Assembly: GCA_029931535.1 (NCBI GenBank)
Contig: JAQPZY010001332.1
Coordinates: 868,001 to 932,000, forward strand
Source of the DNA: Margaritifera margaritifera
Taxonomy: Eukaryota; Mollusca; Bivalvia; Unionida; Margaritiferidae
Length of the DNA: 64,000 nucleotides
Direction: 5' to 3'
Numbering within the stretch: the first letter of the stretch is position 1; each line of letters begins with the position of its first letter. This document shows positions 24,435-37,131 of the stretch, piece by piece. The notes under the pieces were generated by a model. That model was given only the letters and a program-made list of their open reading frames with translations. It made no database searches and had not been told where the DNA came from. The translations under genes were made by a program, and so were the position numbers.

Positions 24435-24868
24435 CTGTGAAAATGAAACACAATATGGAATTAAAAATCATCTCATTTTAGATTAGGACACTTATTATAA
24501 TAAACTGATACCTGTCCAACAACTAGATCTAGAAATTGGTAGCAAAGCAGCATTATCTCCACACTTTTCTCAGTTATCACTACCCCTCCTACACCTCCAC
24601 TGCACATATATGCACAAGTGTCTCCACCAACCCACTTCCCAAGCTCTGCCAGCAAGGAATGGATCCAAATTCCAAAACCAATGTGCACATCTGCAGTTCA
24701 TCCCCCAATCATATTCCAAAGGCTGAAGTTTATATTTTAAATGGTGCAGTAGAGTTGTACAACATTACTCACACATGCATGCACACACTCATTTCCAGAC
24801 AAGCAGGATAACATAATCTACATCTTTTCTTCAAAAAGCATGGGGATAAAAAGTGAGAATTATAAAAA

Positions 24869-26729
24869 ACATGAGGCCCAAGTGGGCCTGATATTGCTCA
24901 TTTGACATACATTCATCAAAAGGGCAAATGTAGTAGTAACAAGGCAGGTATTTTGGGTTGCAAGACACCCATATCATGACAATTTCCAGTCATTTGGTCG
25001 TATATGACACGTTTAATTGTGTTTCTACTTTAAGCAACTTCTACTGAACTAGATGGTGTATTGGTATTTTTTGCATGAATATTAAAGGTATTTATGCTAG
25101 GACTCTACCTAACAAATTAGGTCTAATATGGTCAGGCAGTTGTGGAGAGAACTTGTTCAATTATTGATATTTTAATATACTACTGTATTGTCTGTAACTT
25201 GTCATAACCTCTAATTTATCATACACCACCAATCCATTGAAATCATAATTATTTTGTCCTCATATTTTGGTTTCAAGAACTTTTTTAAATTAAAATTGTA
25301 AAAATTGTATGTACCTAAGGTAACAATAATAATAATTAATATTGTACCTATAATCATTGGTACACATGTAAAAATAATAAAAGCTTACAAAAAATTACAG
25401 ACAATACAGTGGTAACAACAGCCATACATGATGGGTGATGTGTTTCATTTGTAGGTTTTCCACTTTGTTCTTATGAAAGCAACTCTACTGCTACTATTTG
25501 GCTTGGGAAGCTACACTAAGCATAATTCTGGCACAGCATTTCCTAAGGAACATTCCAACAAGGTTTGATCAAAATGTGCAAAGCCACGCAGGAAAGGAAG
25601 TCAAAAATAGGTTTCCCACCTGGTTGCTAATGAAGCACACCTTTGCTAGGAAAGTCACTCTAGATAAAAGTCTGGTAGAACATAATCTAAGTTTGTCCCT
25701 ACCAAGTTTAATCAAAATTTGCTCAGTCATTCTAGGGAAGAAGTTAAAAATTGGTTTCCCATATGGCTGCTATGAAAGCCACATAGAACATAAATCTAAC
25801 AGAGCATAACCTAAGAAATGTTCCTGCCAAGTTTTATCAAAGTTAAATCAGCTGTTCTGGAGAAGAAGTTGAAAAAATATTATCCATCTGGTTGCTATGG
25901 AAGCCACACCATTGCGATTGGAGTCATTCCAAACACAATTCCGCCAGAGCATGTCCCATGAAAAATTCCTGCAAGGTTTTATATCAAAATTGGCTCTGCC
26001 ATTCATAAGAAGTTGAAAATAGGGTTTTCACTTGGTTGCTAAGAAAGTTACATTGTTGTTAGGAAAGCATTCCCAGATACTATTTTTATACAGCATATCC
26101 GAAGAAACATTTTTATTAACTATGAACAAAACAGGCTTAGCCATTCAAGGGAAGAATGTGAAAATAGACTTTACATATGGTTCCAATTAAAGCCACAATA
26201 TTGCTTGAGAAGCTACCTTGGACATAATTTTGATAAAGCATGTCTTAAGAAACATTTGCACCAAATTTGATGAAAAGTGAAGTCAAAAATAAAGTTTTCG
26301 ACCTGATTGCGATTGAAGTCCCATGGCTGCCAGGGTAGCCACTTTGGACATAATTTTGATACAGCATGTCCTAAGAAACATTCCTACCAAGTTTGATAAA
26401 AACTGGTTCAGAAGTGAAAAACAGGTTGTCCACCTGGTTGCTATAAAAACCACATGGTCCCCAGGGAAGCCACCCCACACATAACTATAACAGAATATGT
26501 CCTAAGAAACATTTCTTCCAAGTTTGATCCAAAGTGGCCAAGCAGTTATGGCAAAGAAGTAAAAATACATTTTTCAACCTGGTTGCCAAGGAAACCACTT
26601 TTGTAAGTAAAGGCACACTGAACACCTTGGTGCAGCCATGTCCTAAAAAACATGGACAGATGGTCTATAGATGCATGACGGACACAGGACCATGTCATAA
26701 GCTTAGACTGCCTTGGCCTGGTGAGCTAA
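24869..26729 (+). mobile_element. H4 family hairpin-ended tandem-repeat element, Helitron-like
   Basis: The 5' end has a perfect hairpin, AGGCCCA-AG-TGGGCCT, within 'acatgAGGCCCAAGTGGGCCTgatattgctc'-like sequence. It is laid out like the H1 end (acaaGAGtccc...gggaCTGATGCTC). About eight monomers of ~138 bp occupy 25,485-26,640 (words 'cctggttgct', 'aagccaca', 'cctaagaaacattcc', 'ccaagtttgatcaaaa'). The 3' end is a 'gacggacacaggaccatgtcataagct' tail, then GCCTTGGCCTGGT and GAGCTAA (26,724-26,729). It lies in the long intron of the FN3 gene and encodes no protein. Whether the two ends belong to one insertion is inferred. Confidence 0.55.
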
Positions 26730-26734
26730 AAGAT

Positions 26735-29700
26735 TGAAATTTAGTATATGAAATCTGCTTGTATCCTGTGCTTTTCAGTTTGAACATATTTATTCATTTA
26801 GGATTCTTCATCTTTTGTTACAAAAACAGCTTCAGAAAAGTACTCAAGAACTGTCATATTAAATGAGTCTGAGAAATTGGTAGTTCAAGTTCACAAGATT
26901 TAGTTTAATCTGTAGACATTCTTCCAGTTCTTCAACGCAAATACGAACAATCCAAGCTTGCTGTGTTCAACGAGGGGAGTCTACTGTATTTCAATATACA
27001 CCGATAACTCACATCCGGATAACTCGCGAACCCACTTATAACGCGGGTCAGGTGTGGATCCCATTTTTTTTAAAACTAACAAATACGAAGAAAAAAAAAA
27101 AGGACCCTATTTGTTGACGGTGAAAAAAAATGAGATCAAAATTAGTAAATAGAACCCTGATATATCACTTGTTTTATCGTCAAAACCAGTGGTTAGTACC
27201 CAGAAATTTGAATCAACATCATGAAATTTTCAACTTTTAATAAGAAGTTATATATTTTGTTAAATTTTCTTTCAAACAAAATTCTCAGTACACTATAAAT
27301 AACAATATTCAACGAAATTTCGATCAATGAAAACGTCACTAAAACCTACTTGTGGCAACACTTTAAAAATAAATACCAATTAAATAAGTTTTGTCAAGTG
27401 AAATATGTGTTTTAGTTCTATCTTTTAATTTGGTCTCAGTGTAATCATCATAAATGTAATATGCCCTCTTGTATTCAAACGTGAAAAATATAATTCAACC
27501 GACCAAGCTGTTGCCGCGAGTGTTTCTGTGAGAATCTAATTAAGTGCCGACCTTTTTTTTTATCTCTGACTTGCGGAAGTATTTGTTGTGTTTTTACACT
27601 CAATTAATAGCAGACCTGCTTTGTATTATCACATTAATTACGTCTTTTGTATCAAATCAAACAAAGGGGGTAGAATAACAGAAAAGTTAAAAGGCGTACA
27701 AATCCTGCTGACGTAAGAGCTATGTGTCAGGCCATGTGTCAGGTCAACTCATTTCAATTGATCAATTATGTCCAAGTAAAGTCCAAGTAAGGCAACCAAG
27801 CCAAATGAGTACTTGGTGAATAAAGAGCTTTGTTTTACAGATACAGTTCATGATGGAGAAGCGAGTTCCAGAGTTTGTATTGAACTTAAAATTTCTAACT
27901 TGCTACTCAGGGATTTTCTCAAGAATGAGAAGAAGTTTCACTGTTACTTGATATGAAATCATGGCATCCATATTTTATTAATAGAACAATAAATAAATCG
28001 AGTTTCGACGTTGACGTTTGTTTCACGAATTATGTCACTAGTTTTTAAAAAAAGGAATCTTGTTTAGTTGTGAATCGACAGCAACAAAAAGCAGTGACGT
28101 AATACATAATGTTTTTGCGTACACAGGTTGTTGAAACCGCTTGGACTAATGTTGTTCACGATCTTTCTGAGGTTCGTTATCTTGAAAATAAAGGTAATTT
28201 ATACAGAAAAGCAAACAACTACATTAGAAAAAGCTCTTTATTGAAAATTATTCTGAATGTAATTATAAAACGAGTATTCAGCCATTAAACAGCCCCGTTA
28301 CCCCCCCCCCCCACTGCGGTTTTCTCGATGTCCAGCAGGGATGGCCTCCCCTTCTTAATTTTTGGAGGTCCCTCGGTAACTCGTGCCCTTGCTTATAGTG
28401 CGGTCTATGTTTTGGACCCCGTTGTGCACAAGTTATCGAGGAAGAGGTGTATCAGCACATAAACCATTCAATATTGGAAATGATTCTCATGTAAAAAAAA
28501 GATCAAACACAAAAACAATTTATACAAAAGAAGGCAATGACCCAAATATTCAGAACTAGAAATGTGTCAATATAACACAGATATGCCAATGATTATGACG
28601 AAATTAAAGGACAAAGTTGTAAGTCATAAACAGGGGCCATAACTCCATACAATTTTGTCAAAAAATAGTGAAATGATGTAGGTCTTTTTATGGCAAAGTA
28701 TCATACTAAATTTGGTTTGAAGACATGAAGTACTTCAAAAGCAATTAAGCAGATAAACTTGTTTATAAAATAGTGAAAATTGGACTGGACAGAGATCTTA
28801 ATGTGAATCCACATACCAAATTAGGTTTTAATCCATGAAATCCTTCAAAAATTATTGAGGGAAAACAAAAACTGTGACAGGAAGTAATAGGTAGGGACAG
28901 ACGGACATGGGTAACCCTATAATTATGCACTCTCCACAGATATGACAGAGAAATAAAAATGGACAAAAACCAAATAGAGGTACACCAATACCTTTTTAAA
29001 AAATTTATGTATTTTCAATTGTTGGTAACAAGAAAGTGAACAGACTAATGCACACACCAAAAGAAAGAAGCCTACAAAATAGCTTTCAATATCCCTATCT
29101 CACAAATAGTAACATTACACAATGTCATAGCATACATGAATCAGGGCATCAACAAATGCATGCAGCATAAAGGTTTGACAGTAGCTGAAGGGTTTTCTGA
29201 TTTGTATGTTAGAACTTACTAGTAAATAATGTTTTCAATTGTTTCTCTAACACTGAAACTCTCATTACTGGTTACAATTGTATTGATCCATAACATTCTC
29301 TAGGCTATGAGCTTTAAATAATTTGGATAAGGACAGATTTTGTACCTTGACACTATTGATCTTAACCCTGTCTGCCATCCTGAAAGTTCTTCTTGCAAGG
29401 ATATCTGCACTTTCTGTCGTTAAGCTTGTTTGAGCAGTTTTAGGGAAGAGATTATTCATGTTGAATCCAATAGTTACCAGAAGCATCTCTTTCAGTGGTT
29501 GTAATATGAAGACTTTTTTTTCAACTCTTAGAAATATCTTGGAACTTTGATTATGGGTCTTGAAGATCAATGAAAAGTATCAAATTATCACTTCATGATT
29601 TAACATTCAACAGAAGAAAAAAAAATCAAACATATCCAACTAAAAGTTAGATCCAGTTTAGATAATAATTTATATTATCAAAGTACCATAAAAGCCATTT

Positions 29701-29885
29701 TGAGTGACCACCTCTTCTGAAAACACAATATTGTCTTTCAAGATAGGTGGTACTTCAATACAGAACATCACATTTTACACAAAATTATATTAAGCATTAA
29801 GAATCTGATCATAATTGACAGAGGGTCCCAAAATAATGGTATTTATGTTCAGGTTTTACTGTAATAAAAATAATTTGAGATTGTC
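26735..29885. other. Intron of the FN3 gene
   Basis: No exon recognised. 26,963-27,060 and 28,365-28,455 contain 'gtctactg', 'gataactc', 'ataacgcgg' and 'ggtaactcgtg' words typical of pogo/Tigger-type element ends, but the inverted match is too weak to delimit an element. 28,600-28,960 looks like two diverged ~150 bp repeats ('accaaattaggttttaatccatgaaatccttcaaaa'). A C-run of 12 lies at 28,302. Confidence 0.4.
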
Positions 29886-29889
29886 TTAC

Positions 29890-30021
29890 TTGCTTCAAGT
29901 GTTGTGATGTTGTCAGAGTAGTCACGAGAGCTGTTACCCTTGGAGGTACTAGCAAACACAGCAAACTGGTAAATCCAATACTCCTGTAGGTTTTGGACTG
30001 TGAAGTTCTGCACATCATATC
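29890..30021 (-). CDS. Exon of a fibronectin type III domain gene (end of a domain)
   Basis: On the minus strand acceptor 'ttgctgtttgttgccag' precedes 30,021 and donor GTAAGA follows 29,890. The 132 bp read 2 + 43 codons + 1, i.e. entry with two bases of a split codon and exit in phase 1, which fits the 24,434 exon. The peptide contains YDVQNFTVQNLQEYW, YQFAVFASTSKGNSS and DNITTLEA. This is the E-F-G strand end of a fibronectin type III domain: T-V-x-x-L..YxFxVxAxTxxG. NFT, NSS and NIT are potential N-glycosylation sites. It is the most upstream exon I can support. Confidence 0.75.
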
Positions 30022-30484
30022 CTGGCAACAAACAGCAATAATTTACAATGTAATATTTGCTCAAATACATTTTAACTGCAGCATGGAAGGGATATTAGTA
30101 AAAAGAAAAAAAAAACACCAGAAAATATCTAATAGCATTGAGATAATTAAGTCATGGCCATGTGATATTTTGTTGCGGCCATGAGAGAGACATCATTATG
30201 TCAAGAAGCTAAATTGTGGAAACAACTTAGTATCTCATGGCCCAAACATATTTATCCTGTGGCAAAGTTTTGTTATGTCGTCGCCATGACTTAATATCTC
30301 ATGGTCAGCAAATAATATCCCAAATGTTTTTTTCTTAATACAGTGAAACCACGCAATAACATGAAAAGTGGGGTCCATAAAATTTGATCGCGGAAAATGC
30401 GGGGTTTTACTGTATTTTATTTTATTCAGAGAACAACGTGTACACGTCTAATGTATAGCATGAATAGGGTATCAACACTGTTTA

Positions 30485-30660
30485 CTATCTGATATTAAGC
30501 CGTCTTTGCTTTCCCACATGACAACCCTTTGATTGAGCCGCGAGTTTCATACTTGTTCAGTGCCAAGTAACAGAGAGTGGTTATTTGAACTTCCTGTGAT
30601 CTTGACACACAATTGACATGTGTTCAGTTGCATCCTTTAATAGATTTCACAGACTTAATT
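30485..30660 (-). repeat. Dispersed repeat shared with 63,236-63,410
   Basis: Inverted relative to the copy near the right end of the window. Shared words are 'ggatgcaactgaaca', 'caagatcaca', 'agttcaaataaccac', 'ctctgttacttggcactgaa' and 'caagtat'. It lies inside both TA-flanked elements, although their terminal repeats differ. Confidence 0.75.
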
Positions 30661-30719
30661 ATCAAAGTGTTACTTACAGAGCCCAAGCTCAGTCTCTATA
30701 CAAGCACCCACATATGACA

Positions 30720-30990
30720 ATCTTTGATCAACCACTGCATTGTATGGTGCTTGGTTGTGTATGCAGTTAAAGAAGAAATATAAGTCAGCTAATGTTTGCG
30801 CAATGATTGTATACAGGATAAATTGAAGTCCAGTGCACGTGTTGGCGGTGTATGTTTTTTGATGTTGATTAAATTGTGAGAATCTTTTATCAACCACCAC
30901 ATTGTCTAATGCTCGGTTGTGTATACAGTTAAAGAAGAAACACATGTCGGGTATTGTTTGAGCAATGATTGTATACAGAATGAATTGAAG
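30720..30990. repeat. 162 bp direct duplication
   Basis: About 109 bp ('atctttgatcaaccactgca' ... 'gtatacaggataaattgaag') at 30,720-30,828 recurs at 30,882-30,990 with ~85% identity by eye. Two tandem units of a longer monomer. Confidence 0.8.
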
Positions 30991-31095
30991 ACAAACACAA
31001 AGAAGACTTACTGGCTTTACTCATGGATCAGTAATAAGTAACATTTCCGATAATGTTTATTTTGGCATAACACTTCAAGAAATTGGTGAAATTGT

Positions 31096-31385
31096 TAAAT
31101 TTCAGAAGCCACACCATGATCAAATTCATTAGTGATCTCTTCCCCAAAATGATAATAAACTTTTATACATTATTTCTCTTACTTAAAAAAAAAAAAAAAT
31201 TCTGTGAAAGAGAAAAATACATGTATATAAAATTTCAGGAACCACGCCACGAACGTATTATACTCGAATTCATACGCGATCTCTTCCCCAAAATGATAAT
31301 ATACACATTTTATACACTATTTCTTGTACTTTGAAAAAAAAAAATTTTGTGTGCGAATGAATATAGGAAATTTTGGGAGCCACAC
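31096..31385. repeat. ~140 bp tandem repeat, about two and a half copies
   Basis: The words 'aaatttcag(g)aaccac', 'gatctcttccccaaaatgat' and 'tttatacattatttct' followed by an A-run recur at 31,096, 31,236 and, in part, 31,365. Confidence 0.75.
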
Positions 31386-31449
31386 CACGATCGTGTTATA
31401 TCCGAATTCGTGTTATCGCGGGACGTGTTATTGCGGGGTTTCACTGTAC

Positions 31450-33280
31450 TGTCCCTTCCATGCTTCCATACAATTCGGAAGCATCTTGTCCACTAAAAAA
31501 TAAATTTGTTATTTGCAAGACAAATAAATAAAAAATGGTGACAATTTTGTTCACGACAGCAGCTGCCAACTTCTCAACAAGAGTTATCTTGAGATGACAT
31601 ATTCCTTGGGTCACACTTATTTATGCTATACTTTGTTTCCATGGTAACAGAAAAAATTTTGAATACAAAAAGTTTTACATGTTTACCAAGTCTGACTGAA
31701 ATATCTTGAACGGTTTGAGAATAATGCTCCAGAAACAAAAATATTTATCAGACAGACATACATATGGATATAGGGGAATCAAAAGAGTGTCATTTTTATA
31801 GATGTAAAATAATGTTGATGACTGGATGACTAATTGCAACTTATATAAAAATGCCTTAGAATACTGCAAATTTTGCATGAATTACCATCTTGATTCCAAT
31901 TAAGATGCTGCTCCAAAGTTGTTAACTTTCTGTTTGAACTTGCTACAATTTTCTATAATACTGTATATCCATTCCCAAAGTTTCATCTTTCAGCCAAATT
32001 GGAATAAAAAAGCAAAAAATGTACCAAGTGATCTATTTCCAAATCTTTGCTTGTGAGGACTGTTTTGTTTTAAAAGAGTTTATTGGTAATTTGCAATCAC
32101 AGGAAACCATTTTGGCAGAGTTAGGGCAGTTTCTGTAATAAAAGTCAGATTTCACCAAAACTACATCATACTTTGAGGGTAAAGTTAAGTCAGATGAATG
32201 TACTGGTCATAAAAATAATTAGATTTGCATTGTCTTTAAATTAACTTTGTTAATTTCTGTAAATGGTATGGGTGCTTAGAGGAGGAGATATCAGAAGTGA
32301 GTTTTTGACCGATCTTGTGAAAGCAAACTTGGATGGCATTGTTTTGAGTACACTGGCCAAGAGCAGTAAGATGGATAAATAATAAAAAAAAAAATCATGG
32401 ACATAAACCAATTTTTTTCATGCCATTAAGAGCCAAGTTGTCATGTACTTATTATCAATTTTAGACCTCCCAAAACTGACGCAGTTCATCCCTGAAAGCT
32501 GAAACATCTACAGTTGGCACTCCCAAAACTGAAATCTTGTAAAATTTCCTTAATAAAGGCACTCATTTATTTGACATGGGCCGAAAAGGGTGTGAAGATT
32601 TGAATTTTTATTGTAAATATTCTTAAATGTTGATTTGGCAGCTCTGATATGTATCTCTCATAAATGACATGAAAGAGTTTTATTATCATTTATCATTTTT
32701 CCTCTGTAGATAAGGATACTGTGAAATAATTTATCAACTTCGGTATCAGGTATTATTTTATAAGATTTTTGCAGAAGAAGACATTTCAATTGAACTTTGA
32801 TTCATAGATATGACTTAAAGGGGGTGGAGTGTTTTTCAAATAATCTTCAGAGGTGGTCTGTTTTATGTTAGGTCTTTAAATCATGTCTTCTAGAATCCAA
32901 AGTATATTTAAAAGATAATGACAAAATTAATGACATGAAATGGAATTCTTATTTAATAGCAAAAATGCTAATTGTCCAGACCCATTGGGAAACTGATTGT
33001 CTTTGCTAAATCGGTCATCCTGGTAATCAAATAATAATTGTTTGGGATTCATATTTTTAAAGGACATGGTGGGAGTCCATACAAGCCAGACTTAGCTGCT
33101 GTGGTGTATCCTTGGGCAAGGAATTTTACTAGCATTGATTAGGAACTAAATAGCCATTGATGTGCTGCTGTGCCATTAAACATCAACCAACCAAACAACC
33201 ATACAAGCAAACAATCAGAATAATCTCCAATTGGATAACTGGCATTTGACTGTAGCAGCTAATCTCAAGATAGTGTGAGC
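31450..33280. other. No gene seen
   Basis: AT-rich, with no supported exon. Around 33,060-33,190 there is a dispersed-repeat-like stretch ('ccttgggcaaggaattttac', 'ccattaaacatcaaccaacc') of the kind common in molluscan repeats, unclassified. Confidence 0.4.
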
Positions 33281-33283
33281 AAA

Positions 33284-33415
33284 TATGTAATTTGAAGGAA
33301 CAAAGGAGTATGTAATTTGAAGGAACAAAGGAGTATGTAATTTGAAGGAACAAAGGAGTATGTAATTTGAAGGAACAAAGGAGTATGTAATTTGAAGGAA
33401 CAAAGGAGTATGTAA
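33284..33415. repeat. 25 bp minisatellite, five perfect copies
   Basis: 'tatgtaatttgaaggaacaa' plus 'aggag' repeats at 33,284, 33,309, 33,334, 33,359 and 33,384 without a mismatch, then a 7 bp partial copy. Perfect identity means recent expansion, so it is probably length-polymorphic. Confidence 0.97.
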
Positions 33416-33874
33416 GAATTGTGTACCATTTAAGGCAGTCTGTGTAAAGGTGAAGTTATTTTTCAGTGCACAGGTGCATTCATTCCATTCATATCTTGTT
33501 TAGAATAAACACAATGTGGAGGGATGGAAGACAATTTGTCCTGAACAGGTAATTTGATACAGATATTGTCAGATGAACATGCAGATAAATGTTAATAAGT
33601 GTTAAAAAGACACAAAAAAGTCAAAAGATGTTGAATGAATATAGTTATATTTTCAAAATCAAATTTCTTGTATTTTTTCTTTCATAACTTAAACTTCAAG
33701 TACCTTTTAAATTGTGAACTCTGCAATAAGCACAAAAAATTATAAACTGTGTTCTACAAGGTTTAGTCATCCTAAGTTGCATACAAAATGTAATTGCACA
33801 AACTGCACATTATCATCTACATGTAATTGCATCGTGTAGAAATATTTCACGTATTTGCTATCAATTGTTCAATA

Positions 33875-34746
33875 AACAAAAAATCCTTGAAAAGACTGAT
33901 ACTCTACTGCCTGAAAAGAATTTATAAGAAGTATTTCTTTTTTTTAACTGCTGAGTGCTGAAACCATCTCTGATATTCTTGGGTAATAAGAGTTTCAAAT
34001 TAGCCACTGTGGCAGCCATGTTGGATGTAAGATCAGCGCCATTTTCATTGAAGACAAACTTGACACCATTAGAAGACTTTTTGTGAAAACTTCATGTTGA
34101 TATTACCATCCATTCAGGAGAATTAGTGACAAGATTTTAAACATGTTCATTGTGTCAGCCGTATTTTAGGTCAGATTGGTACCATTTTTATTCAGGACCA
34201 ATTAAATATCATAATTAGTCTTCTGATGAAACCCCATGTTGATATGACTTTCCATTTAGAAGGAGAAGCAATGACCATATCAGATGTCCAAGTGGAATCA
34301 TTTTCATGTAGGACCAACTAATCATCATAAAAAGTCTTCTGGTGTAAACCCTATGTTGATATGATTTTTCGTTCAGGAAGTGAAGCAATAACAAGATTTT
34401 CAAGATGGCTGCCATAGTGGCCATGTCAACTCAGTACCACTTTCATTCACGACCAACTAGACATCATAACTAGACATGAAAACTCCATGTTGATATGACC
34501 ATCCATTGAGGAGTAGCGATAAAATTTTCAAGATGACTGTTGTGGTGGTCATATTGGATGTCTGAGCAGCACCATTTTCATTTTGTACCAACTAGACATT
34601 GGGATGAATGTGTGTGTAAAGTTTCATGGCAATCCTTCAAGTAGTTTAAGAGGAGTAGCAATAACAAACTAATGGACTGATGGATGTCGGGCATTTAACA
34701 ACAGACCATCCCATAAGTTCTTCTGGTCTATGACCAGTAGAACTAA
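33875..34746 (+). mobile_element. H1 family element (copy d)
   Basis: A degraded 5' end ('acaaaaaatccttgaaaagactgatactct' against the intact hairpin of other copies), about five monomers, then the conserved 3' module: 'gggatgaatgtgtgtgtaaagtttcatggcaatcc', 'gaccatcccataag', hairpin CTGGTC-TAT-GACCAG and TAGAACTAA ending at 34,746. The 5' hairpin is decayed while the 3' hairpin is perfect. Confidence 0.6.
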
Positions 34747-34749
34747 AAA

Positions 34750-36595
34750 GCAGTAGGGAAATCTTGCAAAACAATGCTAAAACGTCAGTATCGTGTGGGC
34801 AAAATTCTTAAATCAAAACAAAAACAAGTTGTAGACAATAATTATTGCTTTTATTTATTATTTTCAATTCATTAAATATTGTTACATTTTTCCCGACTCT
34901 TTTGATGATCTAACTCCTACCCACCCATAAAACAAACATACACTCAGTTTTGATTCTTTCTAATACAAAACACTCTATCCCTATGTAAAAATACATGTAG
35001 GACCCTTAAGGATCTGTAGGATTCTTACAATATTATCAACTGTCAGTTGATCTCATGGGAACACTCTGATCATTGACACTGACAATGATGCCAATGCACC
35101 AGCAACAATTTTTCTACACACCAGCTATGATATAAATAGTTGAAATATGAGGTATGGCGAGGGTTCATAATTGATTTCTCTGTCTTATTCTGTTTCTTCT
35201 AATTGTTGTGTTGGTATAATTATGCAGTGGAAACCAAAGTCAGAGAGGAAAGACATGCTGGGGATGTAACTCTTTAAAATCATGATTTAGAAAGCTGAAA
35301 ACTGAACACATTTGAGGTCTCATCAATATATGTAGCTATATAAATTTATCTTTTTATTTTGGATTGCTTGGACCCTTCCTTATGTAAAATATCAATATTT
35401 CAAAAAGTTTAATGCTCCAATATTTCACAATCTATCATCCTTAAGTTAAATAATGTCCACTCAACTGTCAACAGCACATACACAGATCTGCCATCAAATA
35501 ATGTCCCGATGATTAGGGTCTGGCTCTTGTTTTAAGTGAAAAGTACATACCCTGATCTGCCATTATATCATGGTAAATCTAAGGCTACACAGTTGCAGCT
35601 GTGTGCATTATACAAGGTTAAATACAGTATGTCTCCACTAATAAGACCATGGGACCAGCCTTATAAATTCATCAAGAAGTAGAGGGTGTGGGTTTATTAT
35701 CAGACAAAGATATCCTCAGTAAATATTTGCCCAAAATTTGGTACAATTTGGAGGTGGGTTTATCATCAGATAATTGAGGTATGATAGTTTTAACATCTGA
35801 TCTAGAATTAAAAAAATAAACCAAAAGGACAACATTTATAAAGCAAGCATATATTTTCTTCAATATTTTAATGATGATTCTTACTGGTATAATAAAATCA
35901 TGATTTTAAAATACACATTTCAAGGCTGTTGAGGGTAGTACAGCTGTATGTGGCTACACCACTTTTCATAAAATATTAATAGTTATAATGATTTAAATAA
36001 TAATAGTGAAATAAAGTTCTATGTGCCATTTAATTCTTCACACTAATTTTTCTATTACATATGCAACACCTTCAATTATAAAAAAATGATGGTTTCTAAT
36101 ATAATTGCTTCTCATTCAAACACACTGGATTAGGCCACAGTGGCTATGACTCAATGAGGCATATCTGAAGTAATTATGTTAATTTTTTTACAACAATTGG
36201 AGGTCATGATACAAACAGAAGAAAACTAAACATTACTGTTTGTTACTCTCCCTATAACAAATGTAGCACTTAAGCTGTGAGCAATGTGATACTCAAATTT
36301 TTAACACCAGGTGTGAGTTTGAATAGACAACCTGTGTAACATGTTCTACATGTCGCTAAACGAACAACAGGAACCAACAATAAGACCTCGAGATGTGTGT
36401 TAAGTGTATACTCCTAACTAACCTGAGAGTAAGCACATGTGCCAAAATGGAAACCATTGGAGTCAGTACTTTAAGCTTTGCTCTAAACAATTTGAGTATT
36501 TGTACTTTCTGTGGTCTAAAATCACAAATATGTGTTGATTCAGTGTGCATAAAGCATGCTTTCATTGTCTGAATGTCTAATATGTATTTTTTTTT
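34750..36595. other. No gene seen
   Basis: AT-rich DNA with no supported exon or repeat boundary; ends in a T15G12 run directly against element B. Confidence 0.4.
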
Positions 36596-36612
36596 TTTTT
36601 GGGGGGGGGGGG

Positions 36613-36957
36613 AACTAATTTTAATGATGTGATACTTACCTGTTGCTATTGCATAGCTGGTACTTTTCCGGGTGGAATAATACCCAACCGTATGATGAGA
36701 ATTTGTCCTCCCATTAGGTGAATCAGAAGATTCCAGAACTCTGGATCACCCCTGGGCCACCTCATAGATATTTTGCCCATGTGCACTGTCGTTCATTCTT
36801 TTTAGGACACAGCCTAACTTAGTGGGATATCAGTGTAGGACGGGAGGAGGGAATCTGGCAATAGCAACAGGTAAGTATTACATCATTAAAATTAGTTTTA
36901 CCCTCCCCCACTACATTTTATTATCAGTAATATATACCTGTTGCTATTGCATAGCTG
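36613..36957. repeat. Terminal repeat plus internal complementary region of element B
   Basis: Outer end 36,613-36,652 ('aactaattttaatgatgtga' and following) is mirrored by 36,857-36,897 ('gcaatagcaacaggtaagta' ... 'aaaattagtt'). Immediately after, 36,917-36,957 ('attatcagtaatatatacct' ... 'gcatagctg') mirrors the far end at 44,733-44,776. The two halves are separated by about 20 bp with a C-run. Confidence 0.85.
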
Positions 36958-37131
36958 AATTTATCAGTTTGGTGGGAGGCTGATGATCCCATAACTGGCG
37001 AAGAAAAACAAACACATGTAATACTCACCTTCACTAAAAAGTAGGAGACTACTGTGGGATGGAATCCGCATGGGTCACTTTCTGAGTGATGACGATCAGT
37101 CCAAAGGACAATATGCCTTCACTTTGATGAG

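Larger units (their letters stand above)
30341..31446. mobile_element. TA-flanked inverted-repeat element, Tc1/mariner/pogo type
   Basis: Left end CAGTGAAACCACGCAATAAC and right end, inverted, CAGTGAAACCCCGCAATAAC; both are flanked by TA (30,339-30,340 and 31,447-31,448). The first 72 bp also end in an inner GGGGTTTTACTG followed by TA, so a short solo copy may be nested at the left end. Inside are two sets of tandem repeats (30,720-30,990 and 31,096-31,385) and a block shared with 63.2 kb. No transposase remains. A non-autonomous DNA transposon. Confidence 0.65.

Noticed and set aside
29265..29570. 101-residue minus-strand frame in the FN3 gene intron
   Set aside because: No FN3 or other known pattern, and no convincing splice acceptor/donor pair around it.
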